Source: UBA5069 sp964560495 (GTDB lineage: Bacteria > Chloroflexota > Anaerolineae > Caldilineales > Caldilineaceae). Taken from it: a stretch of 64,000 nucleotides of DNA. Within the stretch, counting starts at the first letter, position 1. The number at the start of each line of letters is the position of its first letter. Under the pieces are notes generated by a model. It was not told where the DNA came from and did not search any database. It worked only from the letters and a program-made list of their open reading frames with translations. The position numbers and the translations under genes were made by a program. The stretch is taken from assembly GCA_964560495.1 (NCBI GenBank), contig CAZLMM010000006.1, positions 62,001 through 126,000 of the forward strand, in the 5' to 3' direction. Below are positions 58,601 to 64,000 of this stretch, piece by piece.

Positions 58601-60048
58601 TCGCCGTAGAGCGAATTCTCGCCGCTGAAGGTGGAATCGCCCCGGTTGTGATAGTAGCGCGGGTCATTGAGCCAGGCGGGAACTTTGACGTCGGCGTCCG
58701 CTGGATCGACGACGGGCGTATAGGGGAAGCTCGTCGCCGGGTCCAGCTCGGGGAAGTTCGGGTCATTGATGTAATCGCGGTCATCGAACGGCGTGCCCTC
58801 GCTGTCGCGATAGGGATATTCGGTCTTGTTGCGATAATTGTACTGGCCTTCCTGGTACTGGATGATGTCCGCGGTGTGATTGGCGACAATGTCGAAGAAG
58901 ATCTTCATGCCGCGGGCGTGGGCCTCATTGATGAGCTGCTCCAACTCAGCGTTCGTGCCAAAATGGGGGTCGAACTGGGTGAAATCCACGGTCCAATAGC
59001 CGTGATAGCCGGCGGAGGCGTTGTCGCCGCTGCCCTGCACCGGACGATTCTTGAACATGGGCGTCATCCAGATGGATTCGATGCCCATCTCTTCAAGATA
59101 GTCCAGTTTGCCCAGCAGGCCGGCCACATCGCCGCCGTGGAAGTAGCCCTTGTCGGTTGGGTCGAAGCCCGTCACGCTGCGGTCGCCGGCCAACCCACCC
59201 AGGTCATTGCTTGGGTCGCCGTTGTCGAAGCGGTCGGGCATGACGAAATAGAAAATCTGCTCTGCAACCGGATGGCGTACAGGATCGGTGATGATGGCGG
59301 TAACGTCAATGGCCGGCGGGATGATAGTGATGGTGAGGACATGGCTGATCGGGTCATAGCTGAATTCCACCGACTCGCCAGCAGCGACGCTGAACTGATA
59401 GTTGTCACCGCCAGCGACGCCGCCCACGCCGTAGTTCTCATCCCAGCTTTCATTGATGGCGACCTTGCCCTCATAGTTGCCGGGCGGAATGTCGCTGGTA
59501 GTGAAGCTGTACGCGCCGTCGCCGTCCGGGTCTTGCAGCCATGAACGCAGACACGAGGGGTCCCAGTCGCCCCCACAGCCGATTGCCGCCTGGAAGCTGC
59601 CCGGCACTGTGGCGATGACGTTATTCTGGTTGTCGGCGACCCAGTGGGATTTGTGGTCGTAGTAAAACTTGACCGCGGTCGTCACTACTGGGTTGAGGGC
59701 AATGTTGGGGCCGTTGGCGGCGGCGCCGGCGCCATAATTCTCATCCCAACTATCGTTGAGCGCGACCTTGTATTCCCAACCGCCGTCCGGCACATTGCCC
59801 GTGAACTGCCAAACATCATCGCTGGCGTCATGGGTCATCTCAGTGGCGGCGCACTCCGGCTGCCAGTCGCCGGGACAGCCTAGCTCGCTCTGCAGGCTGC
59901 CGACCACCGCCACGCCGATTGGGGCGGGCGTATGGTCGGCCAAGACCGACGTTGGCGCGACGGTGAACGTTACGAAGCTGGATAGAAGCAGGGCAACGAT
60001 GAGGGAGAGATTCAGCGCAAAATGACGGTGTTTGTGTCGAGGCAACAT
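52639..60048 (-). CDS. secreted amylopullulanase with two GH13 catalytic modules
   Basis: 2469 residues. Signal peptide (about 1-37, cut after VLADH); two X25-type pullulanase-associated domains (about 42-150, 145-245); GH13 alpha-amylase module (about 255-790) with DGFRLDTVKH (nucleophile Asp about 518), FGEVFSG (Glu about 553) and FAGNHD (Asp about 624); a linker; three CBM41-type domains (about 950-1060, 1065-1165, 1170-1260, each with WGLHLWGD or similar); a CBM48 domain (about 1420-1500); a type I pullulanase GH13 module (about 1580-2060) with FNWGYDP, DGFRFDLMGHH, GEGWNFG and EAHDNQTLWD; a beta-rich pullulanase C-domain; and SdrD/B-like repeats ending in MFLPLITR. Degrades starch and pullulan outside the cell. 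ATG 60048 has AAAGGGA upstream. Confidence 0.9.
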   Translation of the reverse strand: MLPRHKHRHFALNLSLIVALLLSSFVTFTVAPTSVLADHTPAPIGVAVVGSLQSELGCPGDWQPECAATEMTHDASDDVWQFTGNVPDGGWEYKVALNDSWDENYGAGAAANGPNIALNPVVTTAVKFYYDHKSHWVADNQNNVIATVPGSFQAAIGCGGDWDPSCLRSWLQDPDGDGAYSFTTSDIPPGNYEGKVAINESWDENYGVGGVAGGDNYQFSVAAGESVEFSYDPISHVLTITIIPPAIDVTAIITDPVRHPVAEQIFYFVMPDRFDNGDPSNDLGGLAGDRSVTGFDPTDKGYFHGGDVAGLLGKLDYLEEMGIESIWMTPMFKNRPVQGSGDNASAGYHGYWTVDFTQFDPHFGTNAELEQLINEAHARGMKIFFDIVANHTADIIQYQEGQYNYRNKTEYPYRDSEGTPFDDRDYINDPNFPELDPATSFPYTPVVDPADADVKVPAWLNDPRYYHNRGDSTFSGENSLYGDFVGLDDLFTEHPDVVEGMVDIFKDWITNYDIDGFRLDTVKHVNMEFWQRFGPEIIAHAASVGRPDFFLFGEVFSGNEQLLSFYTTNARLPSVLDFGFQEAVRAYAAGNGSSDNLAVFFDKDDWYTDANSNAYSLMNFAGNHDMGRIGYFIKDGNGGTLPDDALERTKLAHAMLYFARGVPIVYYGDEQGFVGDGGDKDARQDMMPSQVASYNDDDLIGTDDTTADANFDQDHPIYTALQEYAEIFEAHQGLRTGAQIHRYSVAGPGVYALSRYDRNEQVEYVVAFNNAASEQTATFPVFDANADFTALYPAGGPGLTSDADKILTITVPAKSFVIYQGDVLVAAQAAATNSMPNISIVSPAAGVQVELGYQNIDGNTVPNRMKIEAALDQENIYAEVTFAVRESGTPTFTVIGVDDNPPYRVYYDASAWPAGSKLDFAAVVNDLSGELPKYALVGEVEPIYAKGGASANYKYAIIHYLRPGNDYGDHTTGDFNDFWGLHLWGDAIAPGEGTDWDAPKPFLGEDDYGRFAWIELQDPKQNVNFIVHKGNAKDPDNAPDRFFNPATDGPEIWLKQDDLTIYDSQAAAQGFVTIHYNRPDGVYDGWGLHLWGDAIADGVGTSWDAPRPFDGIDGFGAFWNVPIKDATKPVNFIIHQGNDKDPGPDQFLMPELTPSVWIKSGDQAIYPQLCASQNMAVLHYHRPAYDFGDYNSSNFEDFWGMHTWGDADDPGWTNPRKPARADVFGQVFEVTFNNPNPTQLNYILHRGGDKDPGPDQFLELAKWGCQVWQLQGADPEFPYILPILKGTVAAGDLGKFKAHWLSANTIAWDVEVDPELEYRLYYAADGGMELIDDSITGEDGYLKLTHDPAGLSQAQKDKFPHLASFAAFKIAAGDLDMVPDTLKSQIAVAAVVPTDPGLLVMAAAANSGEFAADATGLQIPGVLDDLYTYTGDLGVTYDGDAPTLRVWAPTAKSVKLHIFDDSTSDPASHVIDMTPEALGVWSAVGDASWTGKYYLYEVEVYVHATGQVEHNMVTDPYSISLSTNSKRSQIVDLSDPALEPAGWSDTEKPSLAAPEDITLYELHVRDFSIYDESVPEEERGTFKAFTHADANGMTHLQALADAGLTHVHILPAFDFATVNEVKEERTEPNIPSDPAPDSEEPQAAVDAVRDLDGFNWGYDPYHYTTPEGSYSTNPDGPTRIVEFREMVQSLHQAGLRVVMDVVYNHTTASGQAPKSVLDKVVPGYYHRLNLDGAVEKSTCCDNTASEHAMMEKLMIDSLVTWVAAYGVDGFRFDLMGHHMKSNMEKVQSTLQAIDPTIYLYGEGWNFGEVANNQRGVNATQLNLPGTGIGTFSDRLRDAVRGGGPFDGGQSMVTNQGFINGLFYDPNANNSGSDDEKNRLLHYGDLIRVGLAGNLADYELIDKDGALVAGSQVDYNGSPAGYTQDPQENIIYVEAHDNQTLWDISAYKHAAAVSMSDRVRAQMLGLDFTLLAQGVPFLHAGQELLRSKSFDRNSYNSGDWFNRLDFTYQTNNWGVGVPPGNENQQAWDIMKPLLANPALKPGQAEIAMSYNHAAELLQIRNSSPLFRLQTKAEIMDRLHFHNTGPDQIPGLIAMTIDDTDLALPDLDLHHEWVAVIFNASDEAQTVVISDLVGANLTLHPVQANSTNDEVVKQATFDPTTGSFTVPARTTAVFVEIEMATITIVKDTAPKSKLDFYFSSESVGGGYDGGLPPELGSFWLDDPASDDGDAVSNSITFTVTRGSVHKFTEAVPANWFLVDIVCTPEDAGAVDVEGRSVTVDTAAGGNVTCTFFDQQGINVQARVYYDRNGDGVRQSRDTLLGLWYVTVKSQASGVLWRQQTNSIGKANFNWLRPGDFEICVELYPDWVNSQPAGPPPCYLLGIAPGTSVEPYFGVVVDHSLLVASTGDANASVATTAAMDPNPGSGAYFDPAAWVDVDLVTPIGESDPTGALGETPAAGDATPRMFLPLITR

Positions 60049-60108
60049 AGAATTTCCCTTTGTTCACTAAGAATTGAGACGATCGGACTTGAGGAAGGGC
60101 GCCGGCAA

Positions 60109-60159
60109 CCCAAATACCGGTGTCCCAAATACTGTCTCGGTCTTTTCACGGTATTTCAG
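60109..60159 (-). promoter_or_regulatory. three operator-like repeats at the amylase promoter
   Basis: CCCAAATACCG (60109-60119), CCCAAATACTG (60124-60134) and, inverted, CGGTATTTCAG (60149-60159). The first two are 15 bases apart. All lie just downstream of the predicted transcription start near 60154, so a bound protein could block transcription, for example a maltose/starch repressor. No regulator is known. Confidence 0.4.
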
Positions 60160-60160
60160 T

Positions 60161-60190
60161 AGTGTAAGTTCACTCTCATAAGTGTGTCAA
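60161..60190 (-). promoter_or_regulatory. probable promoter of the amylopullulanase gene
   Basis: Minus strand TTGACA (60190-60185), 18 bases, TACACT (60166-60161). The -35 is consensus. Start near 60154, leader of about 105 bases. Confidence 0.5.
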
Positions 60191-60377
60191 ATCATCGGCT
60201 TTGCACAAGGTTTGAGGAGGAGTCGCTGTCTGGACTATGCTTCGTGTGATCATACGATGGACTATGAGATACGATCCTTATGGGTATCTTCTCAAGGATT
60301 GGTGGTACGGGCATGAGGTGGGGAGGAACAACCAGTTCGCATTGAGCGGTCATTGCTTCCCGCCCCACCTCGCGCCC

Positions 60378-61451
<1,074 letters not shown>

Positions 61452-64000
61452 AGCGCCTGCTCCTTATTCCAGGCATCCCAAAGTCGATAATTCCCTATTT
61501 GCAATGCATCTAGCTTGTCATTGCTCCTCGTCCAGCGCAATTCCACGCCAAAGTCGGTCGGTTTGCGCCCGGCCTGCTCAATGCGCTTGCGCAAATTGGT
61601 CAGCCCTTCCAGCGCCGCCGCAACCTCGCCCATGGCGAGAGTTCCTGTAGGCAAGACGCCCTCCTGCCCATCGGCCTTACCGTCCTGCAAGCGCAAGAGT
61701 CGCCAGCGGTAGAAGACGCCGCCGTTTGAACCAGACTCTGTGGTTTCGACAGGGTTGTCGCCTGCCGCTGTTTCAGGTGCATCAGTCTTACCCGCGCCGT
61801 TCTGTTCGGCCCACACATTGAGGGCGAACTCGGCCTGGCTCTCCAGGGCATCCTGAAAAAAACGATGGACATCTTTGAAGTCGCGGCTGAAACGCGCTGG
61901 CGGCAGATCGGCGCGCGCCTGGCGACCATAGCTCTTGCTAGTGAGCCGCTCGTCCAGGATCGCAACCACACCCCGGTCGGTGCTGCGGCGGATGAGGCGG
62001 CCAAAGCCTTGTTTGAGGGACAGGGTCATGAGCGGGGTCATATAATCATTGAAACTGCTGCGTCCGGCGTCGTCGATGGCCTTCATACGTGCGCTGTGGA
62101 GCGGGTCGCCGGGTGTGGGGAAGGGCATCTTGTCCAGCACCACCAGGCTCAGGTCGTCGCCTGGTATGTCCACACCTTCCCAGAAAGAGCGCGTCGCCAG
62201 GAGTACGCTGTGGGGCGTCTCGCGAAACCAGGCCAATAACGCATCGCGTGGGGCGTCGCCCTGGGCGCGTACGGGCCAACGCACGGCGCCGTCCGCTGAA
62301 CGCACACGCTCTGCCACGCGCTGTAGTCCGCTCCAGGCGGTGAAAAGACAGAGCGCGCGTCCCCGGCTCACCTCCAGCAGGCGCGCGATTTCCTGGGCTG
62401 CGGCTGTGTAGAAGGCGTCGGCGTTGCGAAAGTCATAGGCCGGCAGAGCGGGCTGATAGAGCAGCGCTTGCCGGGGGTAGTCGAATACCGCAGGCAAGAC
62501 CCGCTCCTCTGTCTCGCCCTGAATACCGCAGCGCGCCTTGAAATGCTCGAAGTGGCCACCGGCAGCGAGCGTCGCACTGGTGCAGATCACTGTGCGCTCG
62601 ATGGGTTCATCTCCGTTTTCGCTCTCTGGATGAAAGAGATGTTGCGCGAGCAGAGTCGCCGGGTCGATGGGCGCAGCGTGAATCTCCAGCGAGATATGGC
62701 GGCGGTCGAAGACGCGGTTGGCATAGCGCACATAGACGGCGTCGTTCTTGCTCGTCGCCACAGCCATGAGTTTGGTCGCCGCGCTGTTGACCGCTTCTAC
62801 CAACAACTCGAAGGAGCGACGCTCCTCGGCGCGCTTGCGTTGCATGGCGGCCGGCTCGCTGGAATTGCCCTTGTCCTTGTCGCCATAGGGATTCTTCTTT
62901 TTGAGTTTCTGTCCCAGATCGCTCAACCTACGGCTCAGCTTTTTCATCTCCTCCAGCTCGCCTTCGATGCGGAAGGAATTATCGCGGGTTTGATGGGCAG
63001 CTTCCTGAAAGGCCAGGGTGTTGTGATAGCGCAGCTCGTCGGCCTCGTCGTCGCCCACGTGTTGTTTGAAGAGCGCGCGGCTGGCAAGCTGCTCGACAAC
63101 GTAGTCAGTGACGACCGTCTCGTAAACGCCGGTCGCCGTCTGTTCCAGACCGTGAGCCTCGTCGATGATGTAAATCGGCGCGGGCGGCAAAATGCGTTGG
63201 CCGGCGTAGCCAAGCTCCAGCGCGTTGAGCAGCAGATGGTGGTTGGTGATGAGCACCTGGGCCTGGGCCGCCCGAGCGCGCATGAGATTGACCCAACAGG
63301 CGTCGTCGTAATGGCTGCAATCGTCGTGGAGGCAGTCGTCGGGAAAGCTCACGATGCGGCTGCGCAGGTCGCCGTCCAGCATGAAGGGGAGATCGTCCAC
63401 GTCGCCCGTGTCAGTTTCGTCCAGCCATTTGCGCAGCCCTGCAATCTGGTCGTGCTCCCGGTCATACATGCGGAAGCGATGCTGCTCGAAGTTTTCATTC
63501 TCCCACTTGTGAGTGCAGACGAAGTTACTGCGTCCTTTGACGACGACGGCGTCGATGTCGCGCCCCAACACGCCGCGCAGAAAAGGGATGTCTTTCCAGT
63601 AGAGCTGGCTTTGGAGCGATTTGTTGGCCGTGGCGACGACCACAGTCTTGCCGCTGAGGATGGCCGGAACGAGATAAGCGATGGATTTGCCTGTGCCCGT
63701 GGGCGCTTCGATGAGGGCGTGGCGTTGCTCCAGGATGGCCTTCTTGACGGCTTGGGCCATCTCCACCTGGCTGGTGCGCAATTCGTAGCCCTCAAGCTGC
63801 TGGGACAGGGGGCCGTCTGCGCCAAAGAACGCGACCAGGTCGCATTCCACCAGTTCCCGCATGGTCTCGGCGGGTGATTTCGACGCTTTGACAACACCGC
63901 TCATGGGCGCAACAAGGGCGTCGTCGAAGGGATCAGAAAAATCGACGGGAGCTTGGTCGACAAGGACGTTGTCATCAAACGGGTCGTAAGAAAGTTCGGC

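Larger units (their letters stand above)
60049..60377. other. amylase upstream region
   Basis: 330 bases upstream of the amylase gene and downstream of the proline dehydrogenase stop. It holds the promoter at 60161-60190 and three CGGTATTT-type sites at 60109-60159. The part 60191-60377 shows no clear terminator or other signal. Confidence 0.55.

Noticed and set aside
57565..59544. 659-codon open frame on the plus strand, opposite the amylopullulanase
   Set aside because: It is antisense to a gene with clear GH13 motifs; composition is the mirror of that gene and no domain is recognisable. The same applies to the frames at 54115-55437 and 55519-56571.
62468..63877. 469-codon plus-strand frame opposite DinG
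   Set aside because: Antisense shadow of the helicase, which has intact motifs throughout.

Overview
The window looks like a chromosome segment of a moderately high-GC member of the Chloroflexota, probably close to Caldilinea or other Caldilineae/Anaerolineae. This rests on the gene families: a MutL-like actin-fold protein encoded with zinc-ribbon and membrane proteins, a bacterial tricorn-type protease, a GAF-NarL-type histidine kinase, Thr/Pro-linker lipoproteins, a Wzy-like ligase with an N-terminal glycosidase fold, and secreted proteins carrying an [F]LP[LI] motif. No marker such as rRNA is present, so the placement is inference. No prophage, transposase gene, integrase or CRISPR array was found; the only mobile-looking DNA consists of short non-coding palindromes and one small in-frame insertion.

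Layout. 1-0.3 kb: start of a DUF3048 lipoprotein (minus). 0.8-6.0 kb: a tight plus-strand operon of four small membrane proteins, a zinc-ribbon membrane protein, a MutL-like protein and a DUF3052 protein, with no known function. 6-11.9 kb: nitroreductase, metallo-beta-lactamase-fold hydrolase, two amidohydrolases (divergent) and the redox chaperone Hsp33. 12.2-18.1 kb: a lipoprotein of four internal repeats, a fusion of an O-antigen-ligase-like protein with a glycosidase-fold domain, and a DUF5656-like membrane protein. 18.2-26.4 kb (minus): dipeptide epimerase-like enolase, P-loop protein, fasciclin lipoprotein, helical-repeat protein, flavodoxin, URO-D-like protein, ABC exporter, histidine kinase; the kinase is divergent from its likely response regulator, which is translationally coupled to a SMP-30 lactonase. 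28.2 kb: tRNA-Gln(CUG). 28.4-33.3 kb: CAP-domain protein and tricorn-type protease. 33.7-37.5 kb: a three-subunit molybdenum hydroxylase. 37.5-42.7 kb: exopolysaccharide/glycolipid glycosyltransferases. 42.7-44.8 kb: a PHA-regulator-like protein with a patatin phospholipase. 45.1-47.8 kb: a RelA/SpoT enzyme with a long N-terminal extension behind a clear sigma-70-type promoter. 48-52.6 kb: degenerate response regulator, two peptidases, a 43-residue ORF and ECF transporter T and S subunits. 52.6-60 kb: a 2469-residue protein with both an alpha-amylase and a pullulanase module. 60.4-64 kb: proline dehydrogenase and a DinG-type helicase that stays open at the window edge.

Functionally the window is mostly scavenging and cell-surface biology: starch and peptide breakdown with an ECF importer, purine/aldehyde-type hydroxylation, surface polysaccharide synthesis and stringent-response control. 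The least explained parts are the MutL-like membrane operon, two families of short dispersed repeats (one near-identical pair of about 72 bp palindromes, one diverged pair of about 110 bp that in one case sits in frame inside a gene), and the glycosidase-Wzy fusion that seems to have lost one catalytic residue. Promoters were called by eye as TTGNNN-N17/18-TANNNT and are tentative.
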